A program made the translations under genes and the position numbers. The notes under the pieces were generated by a model. It saw only the letters and a list, made by a program, of their open reading frames with translations. It was not told the origin of the DNA and made no database searches. DNA of 64,000 bases from Pseudomonas sp. VD-NE ins (lineage in GTDB: Bacteria > Pseudomonadota > Gammaproteobacteria > Pseudomonadales > Pseudomonadaceae): contig NZ_CP134772.1 in the NCBI RefSeq assembly GCF_031882575.1, positions 204,001 to 268,000 on the forward strand, given 5' to 3'. Shown here piece by piece: positions 26,001 to 34,393 of this stretch (the stretch's first letter is position 1; each line of letters starts with the position of its first letter).

Positions 26001-26064
26001 GCTGTATGTGGCCTGGTACAAGATTCGCGAGCCGAAGAAGGACGCCTCGTCATCGACCCACTGA
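22999..26064 (+). CDS. RND family efflux pump, inner-membrane permease (TriC-like)
   Basis: A 1021-residue AcrB-superfamily transporter with the usual duplicated plan: a first membrane helix (residues about 13-32), a large periplasmic loop, six helices (about 330-530) with the proton-relay segment LGLLVDDAMITVEMMV, then a second loop and six more helices ending near residue 1000 (LIGIIIRNSVILVTQIDEF, GPMAYAMIGGIVVATLLTLLFLP). Together with the two adaptors it should export hydrophobic compounds. Two adaptor genes in front of one pump gene are characteristic of TriABC, although overall identity cannot be judged here. No local regulator or outer-membrane channel is encoded. Confidence 0.93.
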   Translation: MKGSFNLSEWALKHQSFVWYLMFVALLMGVFSYFNLGREEDPSFTIKTMVIQTKWPGATQEETLAQVTDRIEKKLEELDSLDYVKSYTRPGESTVYVYLRDTTSAKDIPEIWYQVRKKIDDIRGQFPKGIQGPGFNDEFGDVFGSVYAFTADGLTMRQLRDYVEQARAEIRNVPGLGKIEMIGQQDEVIYLNFSTRKLAALGIDQRQVVQSLQSQNAVTPAGVIEAGPERISVRTSGQFASEKDLAEVNLKLNDRFYRLADIADITRGYTDPATPEFRFDGKPAIGLAIAMQKGGNVQAFGKALHQRIDELTADLPVGVGVHTVSDQAVVVEEAVGGFTSALFEAVIIVLVVSFISLGVRAGLVVACSIPLVLAMVFVFMEYSGITMQRISLGALIIALGLLVDDAMITVEMMVTRLEMGESKEEAATFAYTSTAFPMLTGTLVTVAGFVPIGLNASSAGEYTFTLFAVIAVAMLVSWVVAVFFAPVIGVHILSANVKPHDAEPGRVGRAFNGGLLWAMRNRWWAIGITVLLFALSIFCMRFVQNQFFPASDRPEILVDLNLPQNASIDETRKAVDKLEETLKGDPDIVRWSTYIGQGAIRFYLPLDQQLQNPYYAQLVIVSKDFEAREALSQRLRERLHKDFVGIGSYVQALEMGPPVGRPIQYRVSGKDIDQVRKHAIDLATELDKNSHIGEIIYDWNEPGKVLRIDIAQDKARQLGLSSEDVANLMNSIVSGAPLTQVNDDIYLINVVGRAVNSERGTPETLQNLQIVTPNGTSIPLLAFATVRYELEQPLVWRRDRLPTITIKASVRDEIQPTDLVKLLKPSIDAFADKLPVGYKVATGGTVEESGKAQGPIAKVLPLMLFLMATFLMIQLHSVQKMFLVASVAPLGLIGVVLALVPTGTPMGFVAILGILALIGIIIRNSVILVTQIDEFEKKGYAPWDAVVEATEHRRRPILLTAAAASMGMIPIAREVFWGPMAYAMIGGIVVATLLTLLFLPALYVAWYKIREPKKDASSSTH

Positions 26065-26154
26065 GGTAGCTTGTTACACCTTTGGGAACGGTCTGACTTA
26101 CAACCGTGATGCATTGCGTTACCGTCCTTCCTCCATGTGGAGGAGGGACGCCTG

Positions 26155-28407
26155 ATGTCGACGGTCACTTGCTGGCTGCGCCAACTGCTGTTAATGGCCG
26201 GTTTGTGCCTTTCGCCCGCATCGCTGGCCGAAACGCTGCTGCAAAACCCGCTGTGGCGCGTACAACTCGACCCCGCAACCCTCGCTGTGCGAGTTACTCC
26301 GGTCAACGGCGCGACTGTGCAGGCCTCGACGGGTGTCGTCGCGCACAGGGTCAGCAACCTGGTGCAACGCGACAATCGCGTCGAATGGCAATGGGACGAT
26401 GGCGCCTGGTCACTCAGCGTTGATCTCGATCAACGCGACCTGAACTTCTCGATCACCGCACGCGCCGCGTCTGAACTTGAGGTCTTGCGCCAGCCCGGCA
26501 ATGCCATGGGCGAGGGCCTGATCTGGCCCTTGGCCGAGGGCCATTATGTGCCGCGCGGCGATCCGGTGTGGCAGGCGTTTCTGGTGAGTCAAGGGGTGCT
26601 CAATGCCACTCAGGATATGAGTCTGCCGATCTGGGGCGTCGAGCATGAGGGATTCAGCCTCAACTGGTTGCTGACCAACCCCTACAACAAGCAACTGCTG
26701 TTCAGCGCTGAGGGCGATACGCTCGCTTTGTCGGTGCGGCATCAATTCACCTCACTCAAGCCGTCGACAGCGCTGACGTTCAGCCTGTTTCTGGGTGAGG
26801 CCGAGCCGCTGGCCAGTGCCAAGCGCTATCGACAATGGTTGATCGACACCGGTCGTCACGAAAGCCTGAGCCGCAAGCTTGAGAAAACACCGGCGTCGCG
26901 AAAGCTGTTGGGCGCCAGTCATGTCTACCTGTGGGGTAACGATCTGCTGGGGCAAAAGGATGTGCGTAACTGGCCGGCGTTGCTTGGCAAGTTGCGCGGC
27001 CAGACTGACCTTGCCGGTGCGTTGCGCGGCGGCATGGATGGTGAAGCCTTGCAACTGCTCGCCACGCAGACCGTGCTCAATCGTTATCAGCAAAGCATTC
27101 TGCTGCGTAGCCTCAATCGGGCGCTGAACTCTCAGGCGCGCAAAACCTGGCAAGCCCGCGCGGTGCCGGACATGCATGCACTGGTCAACGGTTACGCTGC
27201 CCTGCGTGGCCAACTGGCCCGCGAATTCGCCGGTGCCGTGACAGCCAGTCCCGAGCAATGGGGCAGCACCCTGTCGCTGGATACCATTGAGCAATTGCAA
27301 AACGCCGGGCTGTCGCGCTTATGGCTGGGTCTTGGCGAGGGCTGGGAGGGCGGGCTCTGGCATCCCGAGGCGGTTCGAGCAGGCGTGCAGGCCGGGTATC
27401 TGCTGGCGCCGTATGATTCTTACGAGACGGCGCTGAGTCGGGATGAGAACCCGGACTGGACCACCGCGCATCTGGGTGACACGGCTTACCGCGAGTGCGC
27501 CATCGTGCTGGAAAATCGCACGCTGAAAAGCGGCTTTCAGCAATCGGGTCATTACACCGACCCACGTTGCGTGCGCCCTTTGCTGGAGAAACGAGTCAAA
27601 GCGGTCAGCGTCGCCGCCGGTTTCAACAGTTGGTTTCTCGATGCCTACGCCACCGGCATGTTGTTCGACAGCTACCGCGCGGACGCCCCCATGACGCAGG
27701 CGCAGAATGCCGAGGGCAACGTCGCGGCGTCGCGCTGGATCAACGAAACGCTGCAATTGCCCAGCGGCTCCGAGGATGGCAATGCGACCACGGCTCAAGG
27801 CGTGCTGTTCGCCCATGGCATGCAGACACCGGTGATCGGTTGGGGCGATGCTGACATGAGTAAAAATCCGGATTCGGAATACTTTGTCGGCAAATGGTTT
27901 CCGCCGGAGCAACCGGCCGTGTTCTTCAAATCCGTGCCAATAAAGGAACCGTTGCGGCGCATTCACTTTGACCCGGCCAGCCGTTTGCCGCTGTATCAAG
28001 CGGTGTTCCACGATTCGCTCATCACCACCCATCACTGGTTGTTCGACAGCCTTAAACCGAGCAACGCAAGGGTGGAAAACGAACTGACGCAATTGCTCTA
28101 CAACGTGCCGCCGCTGTACCACCTGAGTGCGGCAACGCTGGCGCAACGACTGCCGCTGATGGCCCGTCAGGACGCATTCTTCCGTCCGCTGCATGAGCGC
28201 CTGGCGACGCAGGCGCTGACCGGTTTCCAATGGCTGAGCGAAGATCGGCAGGTGCAGCAGACTTCATTTGAAGACGGCACTCGGCTGCTGGCCAACTTCG
28301 CTCCAGCCCAGCGTGAAGTGGACAACCAGACCCTGCCCGGCGAAAGCATCACCGTGCTGCTGCCGGAAGGTACCGTCAGCCACTACCGGGTGCAGGCAAC
28401 TCCCTGA
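26155..28407 (+). CDS. Predicted exported glycoside-hydrolase-like protein
   Basis: A 750-residue protein. The start at 26155 is preceded by a strong ribosome site (GGAGGAGGG, 26139-26147), preferable to the GTG at 26137. A signal peptide (LLLMAGLCLSPASLAET) is followed by a beta-rich N-terminal half like sugar-mutarotase domains of glycosidases (WRVQLDPATLAVRV, FSLNWLLTNP), then a central alpha/beta region with FNSWFLDAYATGMLFDSYRADAPMT, where D residues could be catalytic, and a C-terminal beta domain. The plan recalls GH101-related hydrolases, but I cannot confirm a family. It converges on the methyltransferase with one base between stops. Confidence 0.6.
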   Translation: MSTVTCWLRQLLLMAGLCLSPASLAETLLQNPLWRVQLDPATLAVRVTPVNGATVQASTGVVAHRVSNLVQRDNRVEWQWDDGAWSLSVDLDQRDLNFSITARAASELEVLRQPGNAMGEGLIWPLAEGHYVPRGDPVWQAFLVSQGVLNATQDMSLPIWGVEHEGFSLNWLLTNPYNKQLLFSAEGDTLALSVRHQFTSLKPSTALTFSLFLGEAEPLASAKRYRQWLIDTGRHESLSRKLEKTPASRKLLGASHVYLWGNDLLGQKDVRNWPALLGKLRGQTDLAGALRGGMDGEALQLLATQTVLNRYQQSILLRSLNRALNSQARKTWQARAVPDMHALVNGYAALRGQLAREFAGAVTASPEQWGSTLSLDTIEQLQNAGLSRLWLGLGEGWEGGLWHPEAVRAGVQAGYLLAPYDSYETALSRDENPDWTTAHLGDTAYRECAIVLENRTLKSGFQQSGHYTDPRCVRPLLEKRVKAVSVAAGFNSWFLDAYATGMLFDSYRADAPMTQAQNAEGNVAASRWINETLQLPSGSEDGNATTAQGVLFAHGMQTPVIGWGDADMSKNPDSEYFVGKWFPPEQPAVFFKSVPIKEPLRRIHFDPASRLPLYQAVFHDSLITTHHWLFDSLKPSNARVENELTQLLYNVPPLYHLSAATLAQRLPLMARQDAFFRPLHERLATQALTGFQWLSEDRQVQQTSFEDGTRLLANFAPAQREVDNQTLPGESITVLLPEGTVSHYRVQATP

Positions 28408-28408
28408 C

Positions 28409-29035
28409 TCAGCCTTTGCGCCAGACGCTGGCCAACCACGGCTGCTGCTCGCGCGGCAGGCCGGCGGGACGGAAGTAGTGTTCCAGTTCGACGAATCCGG
28501 CGCGGACAAGCAGCCCGCGCCATGCCTCCAGATCGTGATACGAGCCATAGCGCGGCCCGTTCCAGCCCTCGCGGTTATCCCCACGCGGGTTAGAGCTGAA
28601 CAGCACACCGCCCGGTTTCAAGGTATCGCGCAGCTGTTGCAAAACCCGTGGCAATTCCTGCAATGGCACATGAAACAGCACCGCATTGGCGAAGATTCCG
28701 TCGAAGCGTTCAGCCGGCAGATCGAGCTTCAGAAAGTCCTGTTGCAGCACCTCGCAACCACTGTCCTCGCGGGCCATTCGCGCAAACTCTTGCGAACCAT
28801 CCAGCCCTACGGCGATGTGACCCATACGCGTAAACGTCTGCAAGTCCCGCCCCGGCCCGCAGCCGAAATCCAGAACCGTGAACGGCGCCACCCCTTGAAT
28901 ATGCCGCAGCAACGCATCGATGTTCTGGCTGACATCGTGGTCGCGGGTGCCTTCACGGAAGTCTTCAGCCACCGAGTTGTAGTGGCCGAGGGTGGTGGCG
29001 GTGATCTGTTCGAGATCGTTGGGGGTCTGCTTCAT
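28409..29035 (-). CDS. Class I SAM-dependent methyltransferase
   Basis: A 208-residue cytoplasmic protein with motif I VLDFGCGPGRDL (residues about 53-64), motif II-type GLDGSQEF and motif IV-type FDGIFANAVLFHVP followed by LKPGGVLFSSNPRG. It would transfer a methyl group from SAM to an unknown small molecule. It stands alone between the glycosidase-like gene and metI. Confidence 0.88.
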   Translation of the reverse strand: MKQTPNDLEQITATTLGHYNSVAEDFREGTRDHDVSQNIDALLRHIQGVAPFTVLDFGCGPGRDLQTFTRMGHIAVGLDGSQEFARMAREDSGCEVLQQDFLKLDLPAERFDGIFANAVLFHVPLQELPRVLQQLRDTLKPGGVLFSSNPRGDNREGWNGPRYGSYHDLEAWRGLLVRAGFVELEHYFRPAGLPREQQPWLASVWRKG

Positions 29036-29123
29036 GGTAGGGATACGCGGGCAATTGGGATTTGCCGAATATACGCCATGAAGCGATAGCGGTTGTGAAG
29101 TTGCTACATGAGCTCGGCCAGGC

Positions 29124-29768
29124 TCAGCGCTTGTTCAACCCCCGCGCCAACCGATCCCCGCCCAACTGAATCACCGCCACCAACGCCACCAGCAAGACAA
29201 TCACCGTCAACATGATCTGGCTGTCAAAGCGCTGATAGCCGTAGCGATAGGCGATATCCCCCAACCCGCCAGCGCCAATCGCCCCGGCCATCGCGGAAGA
29301 GTTGATCATCGTCACCAGCGTGATGGTGAACCCGCCGACAATCCCCGGCAGCGCTTCTGGCAACAACACATGCCAGACAATGTGCCAGCGCCGGCAGCCC
29401 ATCGCTTGCGCCGCTTCGATCAAACCATGATCGACCTCGCGCAGACTCACTTCGGCAATCCGCGCAAAGAACGGTGTTGCCGCAATCGTCAGCGGCACAA
29501 CCGCAGCCCAGACACCGTAGGTGGTGCCGACAATCAACCGGGTAAACGGAATCAGCGCGACCATCAGAATCAGAAACGGGATCGAGCGGAACAGGTTCAC
29601 GAACGCGCCCAAGGCGCGATTGAGTATCGGCGCTTCATAGATCCCGCCCTTGTCGCTGGTGACCAGAATCACCGCCATGGGAATCCCCGCCAGCAGGGCG
29701 ATCAGCGACGACACACCGACCATCAGGAAGGTGTCGATAAAGCCTTGCAGCAAGCGATCAAGCCACAT
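29124..29768 (-). CDS. metI: Methionine ABC transporter permease MetI
   Basis: A 214-residue membrane protein (start ATG 29768, MWLDRLLQG) with about five membrane helices and the EAA loop [21 protein letters not shown]. The ending [24 protein letters not shown] matches MetI. Its start lies 11 bases inside metN, indicating coupled translation. It is the last gene of a metQ-metN-metI operon downstream of the sfnB/monooxygenase genes, so it may take up methionine or a methylated organosulfur compound. Confidence 0.94.
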   Translation of the reverse strand: MWLDRLLQGFIDTFLMVGVSSLIALLAGIPMAVILVTSDKGGIYEAPILNRALGAFVNLFRSIPFLILMVALIPFTRLIVGTTYGVWAAVVPLTIAATPFFARIAEVSLREVDHGLIEAAQAMGCRRWHIVWHVLLPEALPGIVGGFTITLVTMINSSAMAGAIGAGGLGDIAYRYGYQRFDSQIMLTVIVLLVALVAVIQLGGDRLARGLNKR

Positions 29769-30879
29769 AACCCAATACCTCCACTCGTTGCGCCCATGGT
29801 GCGGCGCGCTCGCGTAATTGTTCGGCGCTGAACGCTGAACCGCTGATGGCCAACAACAGTTGCCCGAGCGCATGCCCCTGAATCCGCTCAACGCCGCCCT
29901 GAAGCAACTTCACCCGGCCGCCGAGCGCTGTGAACAGCGCGGCCAGATCCGGTTCATCACTGGCGCTGCCGGTGAACTGCAGACGCAACACCACAGCAGC
30001 GTCGGAGGCGGTGGGCTGCGTTTGCAAACGACTCTGCAGCTCTTCCGGCAACGCGTGTTGCAGCGGTGCGAGCAAGGTCTGGCTGACTTCGTGCTGCGGA
30101 TTGCCGAACACTTCCCAGACCGGGCCTTGCTCGACAATCCGACCGTGCTCAAGCACCACGACGCGGTCGCAGATTTCGCGGATCACTGCCATTTCATGGG
30201 TAATCAATACGATGGTCAGGCCCAGGCGTTTATTGATCTCGCGCAGCAGGCCGAGGATCGACTGCGTGGTCTCCGGGTCGAGCGCCGAAGTGGCCTCGTC
30301 GCAGAGCAGAATATCCGGGTCATGCACCAGCGCGCGGGCGATGCCGACACGCTGTTTCTGCCCGCCGGATAGCTGCGCCGGATAAGCCTTGTGCTTTTCC
30401 TGCAGGCCAACCAGTTCGAGCAGTTCGCGCACCTTTTTCTCGCGTTGTGCTTTCGGCACACCCGCGACTTTCAGCGGCAGTTCGACGTTCTGCCAAACAG
30501 TCTTGGCCGACATCAGATTGAAGTGCTGGAAGATCATGCCGATGCGCCGGCGCAAAGCGACGAGACGATCTTCATCGAACTCGCCGATGTCGACCTGATC
30601 GATCAGCACCCGCCCCGACGTCGGTTGCTCCAGACGATTGATCGTACGGATCAGCGATGACTTGCCGGCGCCGCTGCGGCCGATGATGCCGAACACTTCG
30701 CCGCGCTGAATCGCCAGATCGATGCCCTGCAAAGCCGCGACCGGGCCTTGCCGGCCGTTGTAGGTTTTGCCCAGACCGATGAAGCGTACGTGGGCGCGAT
30801 TCAGCTCGGGGTGCAGCTCGGTTTTTTCAGCATTGTGGGGCTCTGGAATATCCAGTCGCCGTTGGATCGCGGCCGTCAT
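29758..30879 (-). CDS. metN: Methionine ABC transporter ATP-binding protein MetN
   Basis: A 373-residue ATPase. Walker A is GRSGAGKSS, the signature LSGGQKQR, and Walker [17 protein letters not shown], all typical of MetN. The C-terminal part after about residue 270 is an ACT-like NIL domain, which in E. coli MetN binds methionine and shuts the pump down. I use ATG 30879 (MTAAIQRRL), two bases after the metQ stop, rather than the ATG at 30894 inside metQ. The N-terminal extension before the ATPase core is about 30 residues. Confidence 0.94.
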   Translation of the reverse strand: MTAAIQRRLDIPEPHNAEKTELHPELNRAHVRFIGLGKTYNGRQGPVAALQGIDLAIQRGEVFGIIGRSGAGKSSLIRTINRLEQPTSGRVLIDQVDIGEFDEDRLVALRRRIGMIFQHFNLMSAKTVWQNVELPLKVAGVPKAQREKKVRELLELVGLQEKHKAYPAQLSGGQKQRVGIARALVHDPDILLCDEATSALDPETTQSILGLLREINKRLGLTIVLITHEMAVIREICDRVVVLEHGRIVEQGPVWEVFGNPQHEVSQTLLAPLQHALPEELQSRLQTQPTASDAAVVLRLQFTGSASDEPDLAALFTALGGRVKLLQGGVERIQGHALGQLLLAISGSAFSAEQLRERAAPWAQRVEVLGYVA

Positions 30880-30881
30880 GC

Positions 30882-31691
30882 TCAGCTTTCCCAACCGGCT
30901 TGATACAGCTTGCCGTGGGCCTTATCCAGTGCCGCGCGAACGGCTGGTGAGTGCTGGTAGATGTCGACGAACTTGATCAGGCGCGGATCGGTTTTGCTCT
31001 TCGGCTGGATGACGAACTGAATCACGTATTCCTTGTGGTCGAGGCCGTCGAACAGCAGCGCCGAACCGGCATCGAAGGTCTTCGCCAGACGAATGTAGGC
31101 CGGGTAGCCCTGGACCAGATCGGCGTCGTCATAGGCGCGTACCAATTGCACGGCTTCGACCTGGAGGATTTTGATCTTCTTCGGGTTGGCGACGATGTCG
31201 TCTTCGGTAGCCTTGTAGCCGACGCCCGGTTTCAGCGTGATCAAACCGGCCTTGGCCAGCAGCTGCAAACCACGGCCGCTGTTGATCGGGTCGTTGGCGA
31301 TGGCGACGCTGGCGCCTTCTGGCAGCTCATCGAAGCTTTTGTATTTTTTCGAGTAGAGACCAACGTTGTTGATGATCCCCGGGGCGAACGGCACCAGATC
31401 AAAACCCGCGGCGGCTTTGGCGTTTTCCAGGAACGGGATGTGCTGGAAGTAGTTCACGTCGATGTCGCCGGCGGCGAGGCTGACGTTCGGTGCGATCCAG
31501 TCGGTGAACTCCACTAACTCAACTTTGAGGCCCTGTTTGGAGGATTCTTCGACGGCGGCTTCCAGCGGAATGGCGAAGGCGGCGGTGGTGCCGATTTTCA
31601 ACGGGGCGTCGGCGGCGAAGATCGCCGAGCTGAACAGGCCGAGGGCCAGGGCCAGTGCTTTGACTGGGTGAGACAGGGTTTTCTGGGTCAT
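30882..31691 (-). CDS. metQ: MetQ/NlpA-family substrate-binding protein of metQNI operon
   Basis: A 269-residue exported protein. ATG 31691 ([18 protein letters not shown]) gives a signal peptide cut after IFAA; the longer frame to 31781 only translates a REP sequence. Family regions include [24 protein letters not shown] and [18 protein letters not shown]. It lacks a lipobox cysteine. It is clearly different from the orphan MetQ at 14682, so the two probably bind different sulfur compounds. Two bases separate it from metN. Confidence 0.93.
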   Translation of the reverse strand: MTQKTLSHPVKALALALGLFSSAIFAADAPLKIGTTAAFAIPLEAAVEESSKQGLKVELVEFTDWIAPNVSLAAGDIDVNYFQHIPFLENAKAAAGFDLVPFAPGIINNVGLYSKKYKSFDELPEGASVAIANDPINSGRGLQLLAKAGLITLKPGVGYKATEDDIVANPKKIKILQVEAVQLVRAYDDADLVQGYPAYIRLAKTFDAGSALLFDGLDHKEYVIQFVIQPKSKTDPRLIKFVDIYQHSPAVRAALDKAHGKLYQAGWES

Positions 31692-31740
31692 GATGGTTTT
31701 CCAGTCAGTGCATAAGATTTGTGGTGCCTGTTGCGGCCTC

Positions 31741-31812
31741 ATCGCTGGCAAGCCAGCTCCCACAGGTTTTGTGAACGCCACAGACCCTTGTGGGAGCTGG
31801 CTTGCCAGCGAT
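31741..31812. repeat. REPIN: ATCGCTGGCAAGCCAGCTCCCACAGG inverted pair
   Basis: The same inverted REP pair as at 4764-4853, here with a 20-odd-base centre. It lies between the monooxygenase gene and metQ and may separate their expression. Confidence 0.9.
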
Positions 31813-31816
31813 GCTT

Positions 31817-33175
31817 TTAGCGGCGAAACGAGGAGCCGGTGTGTTGCTCGGGCAACTGCGCCTCTCCGTGAAACAGCTTCTCGCGCAAGCTGCCGCTGTC
31901 GTACGCAGTCTTGTACGACCCGCGCCGCTGCAACTCGGGAATCACCAGCTCAATAAAATCGACATAGCTTTCAGGGGTAACAATGCGGGTCAGGTTGAAA
32001 CCATCGAGGCCGGTCTCGGCAATCCACGATTCCAGTTCATCCGCGACTTGCTCAGGCGAACCGACCACGGTGATGTAACGGCCACCGAGCGCGTGCTGGT
32101 CGAGCAATTTGCGCCGGGTCCAGTCGTTGTTCTGCAGGTTCTTGGTGGCTGACTGAATGGCGTTGCTCTTCACGTACTGGATCGGTTCGTCGATCCCGTA
32201 CTGGGAAAAATCGATGCCGGTAGAGGCGGAAAAATGCGCCACACCGGCCTCGGCGCTGGCGTAACTCAGGTACTCGGCGTGCTTGGCCCACGCGGCTTCT
32301 TCCGTCGCGCCGACAATCACGTTAAGGCCCATGAACACCTTGATGTCCTCAGGGTTACGCCCGGCTTCCACGGCGCTGGCGCGGACCTTGTCGACCTGAA
32401 CCCTGGTCGACGGTTTATTCTGGCCGCTGATGAACACGCACTCGGCATGGCGCCCGGCGAACAGCAAACCGCGATCGGAGCTGCCGGCCTGAAACAGCAC
32501 CGGCGTGCGCTGCGGCGATGGTTCACAAAGGTGATAACCCTCGACCTGATAAAACTCGCCCTTGTGCTCGACCTTGTGCACTTTTTCGGGGTTGGCGTAG
32601 ATCCGCTGCTCGCGGTCATTGAGCACCGCGCCGTTTTCCCAGCTGCCTTCCCAGAGTTTGTAGAGCACTTCCAGGTACTCCTCGGCCTGGTCGTAGCGAC
32701 GGTCATGTTCGACCTGCTCGCTGAGGCCCATGGCTTTGGCGGCGCTGTCGAGGTAACCGGTGACGATGTTCCAGCCGACGCGACCACGGCTCAGATGATC
32801 GAGCGTCGACATGCGCCGGGCGAACAGATACGGCGGCTCATAGGTGAGGTTAGCGGTCAGGCCGAAGCCGAGGTTTTTCGTCACCGCAGCCATCGCTGAA
32901 ACCAGCAGCAACGGATCGTTGACCGGCAACTGGATCGACTCTTTGAGCGTGACGTCGACCGAGTTCTGATAGACGTCGTACACACCAACGATGTCGGCGA
33001 TGAACAAGCCGTCGAACAGCCCGCGCTCCAGCAATTGCGCCAGTTCCGTCCAGTACTCGATGGTGTTGTAGCGCGTTGAGGTGTCGCGCGGATGCGTCCA
33101 CAGGCCATGGTTGATGTGGCCGATGCAGTTCATGTTGAACGCGTTGAGCAGGATCTTCTTTTTCCCGGCGCTCAT
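31817..33175 (-). CDS. FMN-dependent monooxygenase, NtaA/SnaA/DszA family
   Basis: A 452-residue luciferase-like enzyme with the family markers HGLWTHPRD near the N-terminus, LLLVSAMAAVTKNLGFGLTA, DHLSRGRVGWNIVTGY and PVLFQAGSSDRG. Members use reduced FMN and oxygen, supplied by a separate reductase, to cleave or oxidise C-S or C-N bonds; DszA acts on dibenzothiophene sulfone. Its start overlaps the stop of the upstream SfnB-type gene (TGATG). The setting points to oxidative release of sulfite from a sulfone or sulfonate. No flavin reductase gene is present in the operon. Confidence 0.9.
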   Translation of the reverse strand: MSAGKKKILLNAFNMNCIGHINHGLWTHPRDTSTRYNTIEYWTELAQLLERGLFDGLFIADIVGVYDVYQNSVDVTLKESIQLPVNDPLLLVSAMAAVTKNLGFGLTANLTYEPPYLFARRMSTLDHLSRGRVGWNIVTGYLDSAAKAMGLSEQVEHDRRYDQAEEYLEVLYKLWEGSWENGAVLNDREQRIYANPEKVHKVEHKGEFYQVEGYHLCEPSPQRTPVLFQAGSSDRGLLFAGRHAECVFISGQNKPSTRVQVDKVRASAVEAGRNPEDIKVFMGLNVIVGATEEAAWAKHAEYLSYASAEAGVAHFSASTGIDFSQYGIDEPIQYVKSNAIQSATKNLQNNDWTRRKLLDQHALGGRYITVVGSPEQVADELESWIAETGLDGFNLTRIVTPESYVDFIELVIPELQRRGSYKTAYDSGSLREKLFHGEAQLPEQHTGSSFRR

Positions 33176-34368
33176 CAGATCGTCCCTCGCAACGGAGGGT
33201 TTTCGTCATTGAGGTAGTAGTTGCCCACCGCGTGATACTTCCAGCGCACCGGGTCGTGCAAGGTGTGCACGCGGGCGTTGCGCCAGTGACGGTCGAGGCC
33301 GTGCTCGATCAGGGTCGCCTGGCTTCCAGCCAGTTCGAACAGCGTGCTGCCGGCGGCCAAAGAGATTTCAGTACTGATCGCCCGTGCTTCGGCGACGGCA
33401 ATCGAGGCGGCGGCGACGGTCTCTGCTTTGGTCTCGGCTTGCGCGGTGTCGAGGAATTCGCCAGCACGTTCGAGCAAGGCTTCGGTGGCATGCAGGCGAA
33501 TGCTCAAGTGGCCAAAGCTTTTCAGCGTCAGCGGGTCTTCGGTGGCTTTGTCGTTGCCGGAATCGATCCACGGCCGGGTCTTGCTGCGCACAAAATGCAG
33601 CGCGTCTTCGTAAGCGGCGCGCGCGATGCCGGTGTCGATGGCCGCGTGAAGGATCTGCGCCAGCGGGCCGACGGTGGTTGGACGTTCAAACGCGCTTTGA
33701 AACGGCAGCACGTCTTCAGCCGCGACGTACACGTCTTCGAACACCACCGAACCGCTGCCGGTGGTGCGCTGGCCGAAGCCGCTCCAGTCGTCGATCACGG
33801 TCAGGCCTTTGCTGTCGCGGGGGACGAAGGCCAGTTGCTGTACACCGTTTTCATCCACCACAGAAGTGGGAATGCGCTGTGCGTAAATCGCGCCGGTCGC
33901 ATAGAACTTGCGGCCGTTGATGCGATAGCCGTCACCGTCGCGCTTGAGACTGGTGACGCGGTCGTGAGCGGTTTTGGTGCCCAGTTCCGCCAGGGCATTG
34001 CCGAAGCGCTGGCCGGCGAGAACCTCGGCGTACAGCCGTTGTTTTTGCGCGTGGCTGCCGTTTACGCGCAGCACTTCCAGTGCGTAGAAATGGTTCTGCG
34101 GAATCTGCCCAAGCGAGCCGTCAGCCTGAGCGATCAGGGCAATGACTTTGGCCAGAGTTACGTTGGACACGCCAGCGCCGCCGTATTCCTTGGGTACGCT
34201 GATGCCCCACAGGCCCGAGCGGGAAAACACGTCGAGTTCCGGTAATGGCAAGCGACGTTCACGGTCGCGCAGGGCGCTGTCGCGTTTGAAATCTTCGGCC
34301 AGGTCGCTGGCGACGATCAGGGCTTGCTCATCGCTGGTGATGACCGCGACGTGATGGGAAAAAGTCAT
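33175..34368 (-). CDS. SfnB-family (acyl-CoA-dehydrogenase-like) sulfur acquisition oxidoreductase
   Basis: A 397-residue protein, start ATG 34368 with GGAG 8 bases before it. It has the acyl-CoA-dehydrogenase fold with an N-terminal helical domain (LDVFSRSGLWGISVPKEYGGAGVSN), a middle beta domain (ATGAIYAQRIP) and a C-terminal helical bundle ending RHWRNARVHTLHDPVRWKYHAVGNYYL. This ending and plan are those of flavin-dependent DszC/SfnB proteins. It is a paralogue of the next upstream gene (34394-35635). DszC-like enzymes oxidise sulfides to sulfoxides and sulfones, which the adjacent monooxygenase could then cleave. Substrate unproved. Confidence 0.88.
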   Translation of the reverse strand: MTFSHHVAVITSDEQALIVASDLAEDFKRDSALRDRERRLPLPELDVFSRSGLWGISVPKEYGGAGVSNVTLAKVIALIAQADGSLGQIPQNHFYALEVLRVNGSHAQKQRLYAEVLAGQRFGNALAELGTKTAHDRVTSLKRDGDGYRINGRKFYATGAIYAQRIPTSVVDENGVQQLAFVPRDSKGLTVIDDWSGFGQRTTGSGSVVFEDVYVAAEDVLPFQSAFERPTTVGPLAQILHAAIDTGIARAAYEDALHFVRSKTRPWIDSGNDKATEDPLTLKSFGHLSIRLHATEALLERAGEFLDTAQAETKAETVAAASIAVAEARAISTEISLAAGSTLFELAGSQATLIEHGLDRHWRNARVHTLHDPVRWKYHAVGNYYLNDENPPLRGTI

Positions 34369-34393
34369 AGGTTTCTCCAGATGTCTGGTCGTC

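Noticed and set aside
26065..26154. AlgU (sigma-22) promoter before the glycosidase-like gene (GGAAC and TCTGA words)
   Set aside because: The two words almost overlap instead of being 16-17 bases apart.
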